64,000 nt of DNA from JBAZLV01 sp964586075 (GCA_964586075.1 CAZPGZ010000001.1:124001-188000), one strand, 5' to 3'. Positions 27,183 through 37,268 are shown, counted from the stretch's first letter. Program-made: numbers and translations. Notes: generated from the letters alone by a model not told the origin.

Positions 27183-29915
27183 CTAGTTCAGAATCTTCAG
27201 GCTTGTTGCCAGCTTTTCATATTTTGACTTCAGCTCGGCGAGCTTTTCCCGGTTTTTTGCCACGACGTCCTGCGGCGCTTTGTCTACAAAATTTCTGTTC
27301 AGGAGTTTCTTTGACAGGACTTCAATCTCTTGCGATATCTTCGCCATGTCCTTCTGCAAACGCTCGCGCTCCTGGCCCAAGTCAAGAAGACCTTCCAGCG
27401 GGACATACACCTCCGCGCCTTTGATGACGGCCGTAGCGGTTATTTTCGGCTTGCATTCCTCCGTGCCGATGCGAAGATCATTCACGCGCGCAAGCGTTTT
27501 CACATAGGTTGCGCTTTGTTCGAGGTGCTCCCCAAGCTTCGCGTGATCTACCTTTACGATTGCCGTTATCTGCAACGAGGGTGCAATATTCATTTCGCCG
27601 CGAATATTCCTGATCGCCAAAATCAGGTCCATGACCATCTGCATGTCCTGCTCGATCTCGGGATTGATCAGCTTTTCGTCTGCAACAGGATACGGCGAGA
27701 CCATGATGGAATCATACTGTTTCCCCGCCTTTGCATGTTCCCCGCAGGACTGGCGGTTTCTGGCCTGTTCGGGCAGGGTCTGCCATATTTCCTCCGTGAT
27801 GAACGGCATAAGGGGATGCAGCAGCCGGAGTGCGGTTTCCAGTACCTGGGCAAGCACCGCCTGGGTCGCCGTGCGGCTGGGAGAATCTTTCTCCTGGTTC
27901 AAGGTCGGTTTTGACAATTCGAGGTACCAGTCGCAGTACTCGTGCCAGATGAACTGGTAGAGCGAAGAAGCAACATCATTAAACCGATATTCAGAGAGGG
28001 CGCATTGTATGTCTTTCGTAACGGAATTCAGCCGCGAAAGAATCCAGCGGTCTGCAAGAGACAGTGGTGCTGTTGCGGACGCAGGAGCCGGAGCAAAATC
28101 CTGATCCAGATTCATGAGCACGAACCTGCTGGCATTCCAGATCTTGTTTGCAAAGTTTCTATAGCCTTCTATTCGTTCGGGCGAGAGTTTAATATCGCGC
28201 CCCTGCGCCGCAAAAGCGGAAAGAGTGAAGCGGAAAGCATCGGTTCCATACTGGTCTATCATCACCAGCGGATCGATGACATTTCCCCTGGACTTGCTCA
28301 TTTTCTGGCCTTCCGCATCGCGTACCAGCGCATGAATATATACATCCCGGAAGGGGACTTCTTTCATGAAGTGAAGGCCCATCATGATCATCCGGGCCAC
28401 CCAGAAGAAGATGATATCAAAGCTTGTGACAAGCACCGAGGTCGGATAGTAAACCTTCAGCTCTCCGGTTTTATCGGGCCATCCCAGCGTCGAGAACGGC
28501 CATAACGCGGAGGAGAACCAGGTGTCGAGGACGTCGGTTTCCTGTCGTATGTTCTTGCTTCCGCATTTTTTGCAGGCAGCGGCGTCCGTCCGCGTTACCA
28601 TAAGTTCACCGCAGTCGTCGCAATACCAAGCAGGAATGCGGTGCCCCCACCAGATCTGGCGCGAGATGCACCAGTCTTTTATATTCCGCATCCAGTCAAA
28701 ATAGGTGTTTTCCCAGCCCTTGGGGATGATTCTCACCGCCCCGTCCTCAACAGCTTTGATTGCAGGTTCTGCCAGCGGCGTTGTCTTCACAAACCATTGC
28801 GGTGAGAGGTAAGGCTCAACCACTGCTTTGCAGCGGTAGCATTTGCCGATGGAATGGGCGTGGTCCTCAGTTGTAATAAGAAAACCCCGCTCCTGAAGAA
28901 GCTCCACAACCATGCCGCGCGCTTTCTTGGCTGGTTTGCCGGCAAGGTGCTTCAACACATCAGGCAGCACATCCGGAATATCGGAAAGAATTTCCGCCTT
29001 TTCATTAAGCATCTTTATCCGCAGCAACTCCGGTTTTTGGCGCTGGCCTGCTTCGTAATCGTTGAAATCATGCGCCGGAGTCACCTTGACGGCACCGGTC
29101 CCGAATTCGAGATCAACAAGGATTGAATCGCCGATAATCGGAATTTTGCGCCTCGTGAGCGGAAGATCTACGCTCTTGCCGATGAGACTTTTATACCGCG
29201 GGTCCAGCGGGTGCACGGCAACGGCGGTGTCTCCCAGCATGGTCTCCGGTCTGGTGGTCGCCACCGTCAACCGAATGTTCGGGTCATGGCTCAACGGGTA
29301 GGCAATATGATACAGCTTGCCTTTTTCATCTTCATGCTCAACTTCAATATCGGACAATGCAGTATGGCAGCGCGGGCACCAGTTGATCAGCCGTTCACCG
29401 CGGTAAATCAGACCTTCTTCATAGAGCGTGACAAAAACTTCCCGCACGGCCCGCGACAGACCTTCATCCATGGTAAACCGTTCGCGTTCCCAGTCGCAGG
29501 AGGCACCCAGGCGCTTCAACTGGCCGATGATCTTGCCGCCATATTCCTTTTTCCACTCCCAGACTTTTTCGATGAATTTTTCTCGGCCAAGACTTTGGCG
29601 GTCAATATGGTCCTTGGCAAGCTGGCGTTCCACTACGTTCTGGGTGGCTATCCCCGCATGGTCCGTACCGGGCAGCCAGAGCGCGTTCCTGCCGCTCATG
29701 CGCATCCACCGCGTCAAAATATCCTGCAGTGTGGAGTTCAGCGCGTGGCCGATGTGCAGCGACCCGGTCACATTCGGCGGGGGGATTACAATGGAGAACG
29801 GTGTGCCGGCTGCGTTTTTATCAGCATGAAAATAATTTTTTGATTGCCAATCATGGTACCATTTCTGTTCGACCTGTTGAGGATCATATGTTTTCGGCAG
29901 TTCTTTTCCCGACAT
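27183..29915 (-). CDS. valS: Valyl-tRNA synthetase
   Basis: Class I aminoacyl-tRNA synthetase, 910 residues. The catalytic signatures PPNVTGSLHIGHAL and GQKMSKSRGN are intact. The CP1 editing domain, a zinc-like cysteine set (CDDC, CKKC around residues 445-465) and a C-terminal coiled coil (LGQERERLQKDMAKI) are all present. First gene of the valS-nadC-birA unit. The 95 nt upstream are too short for a T-box leader and contain the terminator of the chemosensory operon. Confidence 0.98.
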   Translation of the reverse strand: MSGKELPKTYDPQQVEQKWYHDWQSKNYFHADKNAAGTPFSIVIPPPNVTGSLHIGHALNSTLQDILTRWMRMSGRNALWLPGTDHAGIATQNVVERQLAKDHIDRQSLGREKFIEKVWEWKKEYGGKIIGQLKRLGASCDWERERFTMDEGLSRAVREVFVTLYEEGLIYRGERLINWCPRCHTALSDIEVEHEDEKGKLYHIAYPLSHDPNIRLTVATTRPETMLGDTAVAVHPLDPRYKSLIGKSVDLPLTRRKIPIIGDSILVDLEFGTGAVKVTPAHDFNDYEAGQRQKPELLRIKMLNEKAEILSDIPDVLPDVLKHLAGKPAKKARGMVVELLQERGFLITTEDHAHSIGKCYRCKAVVEPYLSPQWFVKTTPLAEPAIKAVEDGAVRIIPKGWENTYFDWMRNIKDWCISRQIWWGHRIPAWYCDDCGELMVTRTDAAACKKCGSKNIRQETDVLDTWFSSALWPFSTLGWPDKTGELKVYYPTSVLVTSFDIIFFWVARMIMMGLHFMKEVPFRDVYIHALVRDAEGQKMSKSRGNVIDPLVMIDQYGTDAFRFTLSAFAAQGRDIKLSPERIEGYRNFANKIWNASRFVLMNLDQDFAPAPASATAPLSLADRWILSRLNSVTKDIQCALSEYRFNDVASSLYQFIWHEYCDWYLELSKPTLNQEKDSPSRTATQAVLAQVLETALRLLHPLMPFITEEIWQTLPEQARNRQSCGEHAKAGKQYDSIMVSPYPVADEKLINPEIEQDMQMVMDLILAIRNIRGEMNIAPSLQITAIVKVDHAKLGEHLEQSATYVKTLARVNDLRIGTEECKPKITATAVIKGAEVYVPLEGLLDLGQERERLQKDMAKISQEIEVLSKKLLNRNFVDKAPQDVVAKNREKLAELKSKYEKLATSLKILN

Positions 29916-29959
29916 GAAATACTATCTCCTTTACTGCACATATCGCCTTCAAACTAAAA

Positions 29960-29978
29960 GAGGGGAACTAGTCCCCTC
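29960..29978 (-). terminator. Intrinsic terminator of the chemosensory operon
   Basis: A 7-bp GC-rich stem (GAGGGGA and complement) with a five-base loop, followed on the minus strand by TTTTAGTTT. It lies just after the last response regulator gene and before valS. Confidence 0.6.
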
Positions 29979-30010
29979 GTCCGGCACTCAGTTATTTTCG
30001 TTATTTGGTT

Positions 30011-31285
30011 CTACGGTGTTTTCTTTAAACGCTCAATCTCTTCTTTGATCAGGTGCTCTGCCAACTGCGGAATTACTTCCCATGCCACCTGCTCAATTAT
30101 GCCCCGCGCAAGCTCCCGGGCCACAGTCATAACCGCTTCCTGGATGCCTCGCTTGATTGTTTCGTCGGATATTTTAGGAATGGGAGGAGGAGGCATATCC
30201 TTCAATGCATTCATGGTCAACTTTGATGCCGTTTCCGCCACCAGTTTGCGCATATCCTCCATCGGCAATGCCGGTTGCGGAAGCGGCATGCTTTTCAGGC
30301 CATCCGCTACCTGCTTTGATACGGTCTCCGTCACCAGTTTGCGCACGTCGTCCAGCGAGAAAGGCGGCTGTTGCACCGGCGGAGGCACGTTTTTCAGGGC
30401 ATCTGCTACCTGTTTTGATACGGTCTCCGCCACCAGTTTGCGCACATCGTCCATCAACAATACCGGCTGCGAAGTCGGCGGCATGGCTGGTTGTAAAACG
30501 GGTGCGTGTCCCTGCGGCGTGAGAGGCACGGCAGACTGCGCTGTTTCGAACGTTGTATCGAACGATTCGAACGTGACAATCTCCGGCTTGATTTCGTCAG
30601 TTATTTCCGTCAGGCCTAAATTGGCCCGCATCTCTTCCACAGCTTTTGCGCCGGTCGGCAATGCCTGTTCTTCCTGAAGAGATGGCGCTTCGATTTCCTC
30701 GACAACAGGCTCAACCTCGAAAACCGAATCCTCTTCAACGGAGGCGGCAGCCTGTTTGAGATCCGCGCGCGTAGGCGCGCTGCTGATAATGTCGAAAATA
30801 GATGTCGGCGCCTGCTTTGGTTCACTTGCGGTAACGGAAGGTCGAACGGTACGAGTCTCCTGCTTTGCCGCCTGCTGCTGCGGCTTCGGAGCGACAGGCG
30901 CTTCTCTGCGCGGCGGCGCTGATGCAAGCACTTTTTTCACCTTGCCGATGAGCTCTTGAGATTCGAACGGTTTGACGATTTTATCGGTGATTCCGGCCTG
31001 CTTGCCCTTCGCGGTATCATATACATCGTCTCTGCTCATCATCAGAACAACCGGAATGTGGGAAAGTTTCGGATTATTTTTGAGCTGCGTGGCAACCCCG
31101 TAGCCATCTACCCGCGGCAGATCTATATCAACCAGCACAACGCCCGGAACGGTCCTCTCCACCTCGTGCAGAGCAGCCTCTCCGTCGCTCACACAGATGA
31201 CTTCATACTCTCTTCCGGAAAACAGCATCTCCACGACCTTCTGGATGGTGATGCTTTTATCTGCCAATAGTAATTTAACCGGCAT
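30011..31285 (-). CDS. Response regulator with internal helical repeats and conserved C-terminal helix bundle
   Basis: 424 residues. Receiver domain at 1-120 with intact residues (LLADKSITIQK, phosphoacceptor in VLVDIDLPRVDG, switch lysine in IVKPFE). A low-complexity linker rich in P, A, Q and E follows, then three tandem units of 26-33 residues starting DDVRKLVAETVSKQVADALK, separated by proline-rich spacers. The C-terminal helices (IIEQVAWEVIPQLAEHLIKEE) are shared with response regulators of type-IV-pili chemosensory clusters. The ATG at 31285 overlaps the upstream CheW-like gene by 11 nt. No DNA-binding domain is seen, so the output is probably protein interaction. Confidence 0.85.
   Translation of the reverse strand: MPVKLLLADKSITIQKVVEMLFSGREYEVICVSDGEAALHEVERTVPGVVLVDIDLPRVDGYGVATQLKNNPKLSHIPVVLMMSRDDVYDTAKGKQAGITDKIVKPFESQELIGKVKKVLASAPPRREAPVAPKPQQQAAKQETRTVRPSVTASEPKQAPTSIFDIISSAPTRADLKQAAASVEEDSVFEVEPVVEEIEAPSLQEEQALPTGAKAVEEMRANLGLTEITDEIKPEIVTFESFDTTFETAQSAVPLTPQGHAPVLQPAMPPTSQPVLLMDDVRKLVAETVSKQVADALKNVPPPVQQPPFSLDDVRKLVTETVSKQVADGLKSMPLPQPALPMEDMRKLVAETASKLTMNALKDMPPPPIPKISDETIKRGIQEAVMTVARELARGIIEQVAWEVIPQLAEHLIKEEIERLKKTP
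30223..30460 (-). repeat. In-gene tandem repeat, about 93-99 bp period, three copies
   Basis: The DNA repeats a segment containing CACCAGTTTGCGCA three times (around 30240, 30335 and 30433), with high identity between the second and third copies. It encodes the DDVRKLV...ALK units of the response regulator. Near-identical copies suggest recent expansion, and copy number may vary between strains. Confidence 0.75.
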
Positions 31286-31727
31286 GGAACAACCTTTCAA
31301 AATCGAGGATCATGATCGACAGGTCGTTTTCAAAAACGACCCCTTTTACATAGTGTGGATCGACATCAGGCGCCGCTTCTGCCGGGGAGGATGTGCTTTC
31401 TTCCAGCATGGCCATTCGTGCTACACCGTCCACAACAATTCCGAACGGTATCTTTTTTTCTTCAAGCAGAATAATACTTTGTCCGGCACCGGTACTCTCG
31501 TTTGTTTCCGCCGCAAAGCCGATCGGCGCCGATCTGTTCAGGGCCAGCCTTTTTATCAGACTAAAGATCGGGTACACGGTCCCCCGATAATCGATCAGCC
31601 CCTCCACATAAGGATACGACAGCGGCACGGAACGAGACGCGCGCCACGGAAAGATCTCAATAGCACCGTGCAGCTTTGCACCAAAAAGCCTGCCGGCCAG
31701 ATGGAACACCAGAAAGCTGCTGATCAT
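31275..31727 (-). CDS. CheW-like scaffold protein (divergent)
   Basis: 150 residues with a CheW/SH3-like fold pattern: FLVFHLAGRLFGAKL, VEGLIDYRGTVYPIFSLIKRL and a C-terminal FENDLSIMILDFERLF. It likely links a chemoreceptor to the CheA of this cluster. Its ATG overlaps the stop of the previous CheW gene by four bases (ATGA), and its own 3' end overlaps the next response regulator, so the three are translationally coupled. Confidence 0.8.
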   Translation of the reverse strand: MISSFLVFHLAGRLFGAKLHGAIEIFPWRASRSVPLSYPYVEGLIDYRGTVYPIFSLIKRLALNRSAPIGFAAETNESTGAGQSIILLEEKKIPFGIVVDGVARMAMLEESTSSPAEAAPDVDPHYVKGVVFENDLSIMILDFERLFHAG

Positions 31728-32134
31728 GGCAGCAAACCGTCCTCGTTCAGCAGCAGAACAAGATTGTCTCCGTGCCGCAGAACGCCATTGTAGCAGTGGA
31801 GCCCCGGTGCGACAACTCCTTTCGGCATCGGAATTACGTTTTGGACAGAATCCAGGATATCGGTTACTGCATCGACGAGGATTCCGAAGGTCCGCTTTTT
31901 GTTTTTGACGACCAGAAGCGTCTCCAGCGGGCTGCTGGGAAGTTTGAATAATTTTTTAATGTTCAAAACCGGAATAGGCGACCCGCGATATTCAAACTTC
32001 CCTTCAAAAAAATCATCGAGGCTCGGATCGTTCTGAATATTGCGTGCAACCGTAATCTCCAGAAGCCTCGTGATGGGAATGGCGTACTGTTCGTGTTCCA
32101 AAGACAATATCAAAAACCGTTTGTTTTCAGCCAT
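31724..32134 (-). CDS. CheW-family coupling protein
   Basis: 136 residues from the ATG at 32134, four bases after the cheA stop; the frame further upstream lies inside cheA. CheW pattern: FLILSLEHEQYAIPITRLLEI, FEYRGSPIPVLNIKKLF, GILVDAVTDILD and LLLNEDGLL. Second of three CheW-type proteins in the operon. Several CheW copies usually mean several receptor connections or a split scaffold. Confidence 0.88.
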   Translation of the reverse strand: MAENKRFLILSLEHEQYAIPITRLLEITVARNIQNDPSLDDFFEGKFEYRGSPIPVLNIKKLFKLPSSPLETLLVVKNKKRTFGILVDAVTDILDSVQNVIPMPKGVVAPGLHCYNGVLRHGDNLVLLLNEDGLLP

Positions 32135-32138
32135 AACG

Positions 32139-34823
32139 TTATGTCCGACTGGTAAGTACGGCTCCGCTGAGGAGTTTTTTGAGCGCATCGAGCATTTCCT
32201 GCTCTTCAAACGGTTTTACCAGATAATCCTGCGCTCCCATGTCCTGAGCCTTCTGGCGGTGTTTATCACCGGCCCGGGACGTAAGCACGATGATTGGAAT
32301 ATTCGCGAGTTCGGGATTCTTTTTCATCTCGACCATCAGATCATATCCATGCATGACAGGCATTTCCAGGTCGGTAATAACGGCATCAAATTTCACCCGT
32401 CCCATGACGTTCAGGGCCTCCATGCCGTCTGGCGCCACGTGAACTTCATAGCCGGTCCGGTCAAGAAACCGCTGCACATATTTCCGGATGCTTATGGAGT
32501 CGTCAACAACAAGCACTCGCGGCTTTCTTGTAGAAATCTCAGGCGTTGATTCCGGTTTTGCCGATCCTACCGTCGTTCGGGATGCCATCGCAGCCTCATC
32601 ACCGAACAGCGACGCAATATTAAGAATAAGCCGCACGTTGCCGTCGCCGGAAATCGTCGCACCGGAAAACATCCTTATTTCCTTGAGGTAGTCTCCCAGC
32701 GTTTTGACCACGATTTCTTCCCGGCCGATAATGTCTTCCACCATAAGCGCGAGACGTTTTTCCGCCGAGCCGAGAATCAGCGTCGGCTGCCGGAATGTCT
32801 CCTCTTTTTTCGGCAATTTCCCGAGGCCGAGCAGTTCATTCAGTTTCAGAAGTTTTACCAAGGATCCGCGCAGGTTTACCATTTCCTCTCCTGCGGCATG
32901 CTGAATATCTTTCGAAGAGAACCGTGTGGTTTCTTCGACCAGGTTCATGGGGACGGCTATTTCCTGGTCTTTAAGCTTTACAATAAGCGCTTGTGCAATG
33001 GCCAGCGTGAGAGGAAGCCTGATCGAGAACTTCGTGCCGATATTTTTTTCCGTTTTTATTTCTATCCGGCCGTGAATGCGGACCAGTTGGTTCGCCACCA
33101 CGTCCATGCCCACGCCTCTTCCGGAAATCTTGCCTATGGTTGCAGCCGTGGAAAACCCGGGCTGAAAAATAAGATTAATGGCTTCCGGGTCTGTGAGAGC
33201 CTGGGCCGCCCCCGGAGTAATGAAACCCTTCTCAACAGCCGTGCTCCGGAGCATGGCCGGATCCATTCCGCGTCCATCATCCTCAATTTCAATAATGATG
33301 CTGTTTCCCTCATGCCGCGCCTTCAGGACGAGAAGTCCGGTCGGATCCTTTCCGAGTGCCGTGCGCTCCGCAGCCGGTTCGATTCCATGCGATACCGCAT
33401 TTCTGATCATGTGCATAAGCGGATCAGATATGATTTCGAAGACCGTTTTATCGATCTTCGTTTCCCCGCCCGAAAGCACGATGTTTACCTGTTTCCGTTC
33501 TGCCTGCGCAAGATCGCGCACCAGCCTCGGAAACAGCTGATAGAGCTTGTCCATCTCAACCATGCGGGCCAGGGTAATTTCGTCCTGCAGGTTTGTTGTG
33601 ATGGTGGAAATTCTCGCCGTATCAACCTCAAACGAGTCAAAGAATCCGGCAAGATCTGTCATGATTTCATTCGTGTCGTTCGTAATTTCCGTGAGTTTTC
33701 GGGAAAGCAGGTTAAAATCATCGTAGCGGTCGAATTCCAGCTCGAGAAAATCGCCGGTCTGTTCCGCCGGTTTTTCACTGGTCCCGGGCGCCTCTATGCT
33801 CAGCGTATATTCGTATTTTTCCTCGAATTTTTTGATCTCGTGCAGCAACCGGTTCTGGCTGAATGCAAGCTCCTCCCGCAGCACTTTTATAAAATCGACC
33901 TGGTGCGCCAGACGGTTCCGGCTTACAATCATTTCCCCAACCAGATTCATCAGATTGTCGAGGCGATCAATGTTGACCCGAATAAACTGCTTTTCCAGAT
34001 CAGCAACGTCTGTAGCGCGGCGGTTGAAACCTCGCTTTTCAGAAACGCCCGATTTCTTTGCCTCGTCTATTTCCTGCTGAAGCGGCGATTTGTGCGCAGT
34101 CGAAGGCAAATCCGCACGGACTGCTGGAGTCTCCGGCAAGACATCCTGTTCTTCAATTTCCTCAACGGCTGTTTCAATTGCATCGATTTCCTCAAGTTCT
34201 TCCGGCTTTTCAACCTCATTAAGGGCTTGCAGTTCAGCCTCTGCCTCGGATTCCGGCTCCGTCTGAGGCCCTCCGACAGGTTCGAGGGCAGGTTCAGTAA
34301 TTGGTTCAGCGACAATCGGCTCTTCCTCGAGACTAAAGGCTTGCTCCCAAGGCAAATTAAGATCTTCGGTCAGGATGGGTGCAACATCGAGATCCGGAAC
34401 GGCCGGGGAGGGAGTAACGGTCTTTTGCAGGCTCTCGGTAACGTCCTTGTATGCTCTGGCGATGCTGTCCACTACCAGCATGTCTTCAGGATCGTTGACC
34501 GCGACACTGTCGACCATCAGTTTTATTGCGTCTACACTGTCAAAAAGAAAATTGAGGGATTCTTTGCAGATAGGAATGGTTCCTGAACGGAATTGGCCGA
34601 GCATGTCTTCGGCCTTATGCGCCACATCGCTGATGCCCTGGAACCCCATCATGGCAGCCGAGCCCTTCAGCGTATGTGCTGCGCGGAAAAGTTCGTCGAT
34701 CTGGGCAGTGTCAGATGGATCCTTCTCAATAGACAACAGTCCCTTATTCAGGTTCTGGAGGTGATCACCAGCTTCTACGAGAAAAAATTCAATAATGCCT
34801 GCTTTATCTGATGGCCCAGCCAT
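32139..34823 (-). CDS. CheA-type hybrid histidine kinase with C-terminal receiver (PilL/ChpA-like)
   Basis: 894 residues. Domains: Hpt with the phospho-histidine H50 (AAHTLKGSAAMMG); an acidic P/E-rich linker (about 130-250); dimerisation segment DRLDNLMNLVGEMIVSRNRL; a HATPase core with MIRNAVSHGIE, DDGRGMDP and GRGVGMDVV; a CheW domain (about 600-740); and a receiver (about 765-885) with VLVVDDSIS, VITDLEMP and LVKPFE. One Hpt rather than the many of ChpA. Partners are the MCP just upstream and the receivers of the cluster. No cheB or cheR gene is near. Confidence 0.95.
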   Translation of the reverse strand: MAGPSDKAGIIEFFLVEAGDHLQNLNKGLLSIEKDPSDTAQIDELFRAAHTLKGSAAMMGFQGISDVAHKAEDMLGQFRSGTIPICKESLNFLFDSVDAIKLMVDSVAVNDPEDMLVVDSIARAYKDVTESLQKTVTPSPAVPDLDVAPILTEDLNLPWEQAFSLEEEPIVAEPITEPALEPVGGPQTEPESEAEAELQALNEVEKPEELEEIDAIETAVEEIEEQDVLPETPAVRADLPSTAHKSPLQQEIDEAKKSGVSEKRGFNRRATDVADLEKQFIRVNIDRLDNLMNLVGEMIVSRNRLAHQVDFIKVLREELAFSQNRLLHEIKKFEEKYEYTLSIEAPGTSEKPAEQTGDFLELEFDRYDDFNLLSRKLTEITNDTNEIMTDLAGFFDSFEVDTARISTITTNLQDEITLARMVEMDKLYQLFPRLVRDLAQAERKQVNIVLSGGETKIDKTVFEIISDPLMHMIRNAVSHGIEPAAERTALGKDPTGLLVLKARHEGNSIIIEIEDDGRGMDPAMLRSTAVEKGFITPGAAQALTDPEAINLIFQPGFSTAATIGKISGRGVGMDVVANQLVRIHGRIEIKTEKNIGTKFSIRLPLTLAIAQALIVKLKDQEIAVPMNLVEETTRFSSKDIQHAAGEEMVNLRGSLVKLLKLNELLGLGKLPKKEETFRQPTLILGSAEKRLALMVEDIIGREEIVVKTLGDYLKEIRMFSGATISGDGNVRLILNIASLFGDEAAMASRTTVGSAKPESTPEISTRKPRVLVVDDSISIRKYVQRFLDRTGYEVHVAPDGMEALNVMGRVKFDAVITDLEMPVMHGYDLMVEMKKNPELANIPIIVLTSRAGDKHRQKAQDMGAQDYLVKPFEEQEMLDALKKLLSGAVLTSRT

Positions 34824-34831
34824 ACGGTCGT

Positions 34832-36688
34832 TTATTTAATCAGTCCGAGCTTTATTTCTTCGTCGCTTGTAGTAACATTTTCCGTAGCAGACGGGTACCG
34901 CTCGAGTTCAGGAAGCGGTGCCTCCTGCTCTTTGCTGGTCTTGAATCTGCCGATTGCTTCTGTCAGGCGCGTGGTCAGGTCTGCCAGCTTGCTGATCGTC
35001 GTCACCGTGTCCTGCACGCCCTGGGTGGTTTCCTGTGTCAGTTTCGAAATACTGTCCATCGTATGCACAACGCCTTCTGTTGATTTCACCTGGTCTCCGG
35101 CGGCCCTGGTGATGTCCGTCATGAGACTTGCGGTCTGCTTCACGATTTGTTCGATTTCACGCAGCGCGGCGCCGGCCTGGTCGGCGAGCTTGGTTCCTTC
35201 CTCCACTTCCCGCGTGCCTTCCTCCATGACCGCCACAGCTTCGCTTGTTTCAACCTGAATGCCTTTAATGAGGCCGGTAATATCTTTCGTTGAGCGGGCA
35301 GCCCGTTCAGCCAGTTTTCGCACTTCGTCCGCAACGACGGCAAAGCCCCTGCCCTGCTCACCGGCGCGGGCGGCTTCGATTGCGGCATTCAATGCAAGCA
35401 GGTTCGTCTGTGTAGCGATTTCGCTGATCACCTCGATAATGGCGCCGATTTCGAGCGATCGCTCGCCCAGTCCCTTGATTTTCTTTCCGGTGGATTGCAC
35501 AGTGGCCCGGATACGCTGCATACCTTTGATCGTTTCCGCCACGGCCGTTCCGCCCTTGACCGCCGCCTGGGTCGCCTTCACTGATGTCTGCGTGGCCGCT
35601 TCGGCGTTCTCGGCCATGTGCTGGGTAGTAAGCGACATGGCGTTGACCGCCTCTGCCGCGTTTCTGATCTGGGCAGTCTGCTGTGAAGCGCCGGACCGCA
35701 TGCGTTCGGATGACTGCAAAATTTCCGAGGTAGAGCGCTGCACCTCGACCGCCACGGTACTGGCCTGCGTGATCAGCGACGTAAGACCGGTGATCATGAG
35801 GTTGAACGCGTCGGCAACCGATCCGAGTGCGTCGGCGGTAACTTCTGCTTTCGCGGTAAGGTCGCCTTCCGCGGCCGTACTCACGACTGAAAGAAGTCCG
35901 ATGACCTGGCTCTGCATCTTATCGCGGTCGGTCTCTGACTGAACAAGGCCCTGCAGGCGTTCGATGGTCTGGTTCAGGGTGATTGCCAGCTGCCCGAGTT
36001 CATCGCCGGTGTCAACGACGGCCTTGTTTGAAAGATCTCCGCGCCCCACGGCTTCCGCCACCCGGATAAGCTCCTTGGTCGGCGCGACAGTGCGTGACGA
36101 CATGTACAGACTGAGAATGGTCAAAACGATCAGCGATACTGCGCCAAGTCCCATGATATTCAGAAGAATGGACCTGATATGATAATTGATTGCCGTCATG
36201 TTCAGACCTATATGCACCGTGCCGAGGGTTCCTCCGGATATCGGCGTGGCGATATCGATTACGCTGAGCGGGTTTCCTTTTAGAACAATGTCTGCCGGCT
36301 GCGTTCCATACGCGACGCCGGGCATCAGTTTGTTTATCTGCTGGAGATCTGCGGGGACGGCGTTCCCTTCAAAGGAGGACGAGAGCACCCGCCCTCTGGC
36401 GTCACGAATAAAGGAGTAGGCCACTTCCGGCTGCGACGCAGCTTCGTTTCTGAACATCTGAAGCGCGTTGATGTCCTCAACCTGCATCGCCTCCACAACC
36501 TTTGAACTCAGACCATCGGCCATGATGATGGTTCTATTGATCACATCATCCCGCTGGGAAGCCTGTATCTGGTTGTATATGTAAAAGAGGATGAAACCAC
36601 CAAAAACGACTGAGAGGAAAACAATATGGGCCACTATTTTGGCTCGGATGCTCCACCCATAAAAAGGATTCAGCGTTTTCTTGTTCAT
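34832..36688 (-). CDS. Methyl-accepting chemotaxis protein
   Basis: Transmembrane receptor of 618 residues. N-terminal membrane helix (about 17-38), a periplasmic Cache-like sensor (40-180), a second membrane helix (about 185-208) and HAMP (TKELIRVAEAVGRGDLSNKA), with a second HAMP-like unit near 270-310. The cytoplasmic hairpin has the signalling tip TQTNLLALNAAIEAARAGEQ. The ATG follows AAGGAG. It is 9 nt from cheA and probably its main input; the ligand is unknown. Confidence 0.94.
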   Translation of the reverse strand: MNKKTLNPFYGWSIRAKIVAHIVFLSVVFGGFILFYIYNQIQASQRDDVINRTIIMADGLSSKVVEAMQVEDINALQMFRNEAASQPEVAYSFIRDARGRVLSSSFEGNAVPADLQQINKLMPGVAYGTQPADIVLKGNPLSVIDIATPISGGTLGTVHIGLNMTAINYHIRSILLNIMGLGAVSLIVLTILSLYMSSRTVAPTKELIRVAEAVGRGDLSNKAVVDTGDELGQLAITLNQTIERLQGLVQSETDRDKMQSQVIGLLSVVSTAAEGDLTAKAEVTADALGSVADAFNLMITGLTSLITQASTVAVEVQRSTSEILQSSERMRSGASQQTAQIRNAAEAVNAMSLTTQHMAENAEAATQTSVKATQAAVKGGTAVAETIKGMQRIRATVQSTGKKIKGLGERSLEIGAIIEVISEIATQTNLLALNAAIEAARAGEQGRGFAVVADEVRKLAERAARSTKDITGLIKGIQVETSEAVAVMEEGTREVEEGTKLADQAGAALREIEQIVKQTASLMTDITRAAGDQVKSTEGVVHTMDSISKLTQETTQGVQDTVTTISKLADLTTRLTEAIGRFKTSKEQEAPLPELERYPSATENVTTSDEEIKLGLIK

Positions 36689-36773
36689 AAAATTACTCCT
36701 TCGTAGCGTTCTGGTTTCGTGAATTCGGTGGCTTTGCGTTAGCCGTGCGATTCGTTGTCGGAATGCTGACGGT

Positions 36774-37268
36774 TCAAGTCAGTTTTATCTCTTCTATAAG
36801 GCGCTCGATATTCAAAACTGCGGCCAAACCGGTCTCTCGCTGTAAAATTCCTCTAAAAAAACGGCTGCGGCTTTTGCTGGCTTTCGCGCCATAATCAGCC
36901 GGAATGGCCAGCACACTGCTTACGGGAACCGAAATAACTTCGGAGACATTATCAACAACAATGCCCAGCGTAATGGTGCCCTGTTTTATAATGGCAATCT
37001 GGTTCGTGGTCGCGGGATTTTGTGTGAGCGAAAGTGTTTCTCGTATATCAACAATGGGAACAATGTTTCCACGAAGGTTAATAACGCCGAGCACATGAGG
37101 CGGGGTGGTCGGGACAGGAAAAATATTCTGAGGAATGATGATTTCCGTCAGCAATTCGACCGGTATGGCATACGTGTCCTCGCCAATAGTGAAGAGGCAA
37201 ACTCGAATTTCCTCTTCCGGTTGTGTACTGTTTACCTCGACGGTGACGTCGCTGTCAGTCTCGGCCAA
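36774..37268 (-). CDS. CheW-family coupling protein
   Basis: 164 residues starting at TTG 37268, with GGGGG six bases upstream. Acidic N-terminal tail, then the CheW domain: VCLFTIGEDTYAIPVELLTEI, VLGVINLRGNIVPIVDIRETL, GIVVDNVSEVISV and LAAVLNIERLI. It lies directly upstream of the MCP gene and is the most typical CheW of the three. Confidence 0.92.
   Translation of the reverse strand: MAETDSDVTVEVNSTQPEEEIRVCLFTIGEDTYAIPVELLTEIIIPQNIFPVPTTPPHVLGVINLRGNIVPIVDIRETLSLTQNPATTNQIAIIKQGTITLGIVVDNVSEVISVPVSSVLAIPADYGAKASKSRSRFFRGILQRETGLAAVLNIERLIEEIKLT

Noticed and set aside
29916..30010. T-box leader for valS
   Set aside because: Only 95 bases separate valS from the previous gene, and these contain a terminator hairpin of that gene; no T-box sequence was seen.
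32898..34586. 562-residue plus-strand frame opposite cheA
   Set aside because: Antisense shadow of the CheA coding region; no ribosome site and no recognisable domain.
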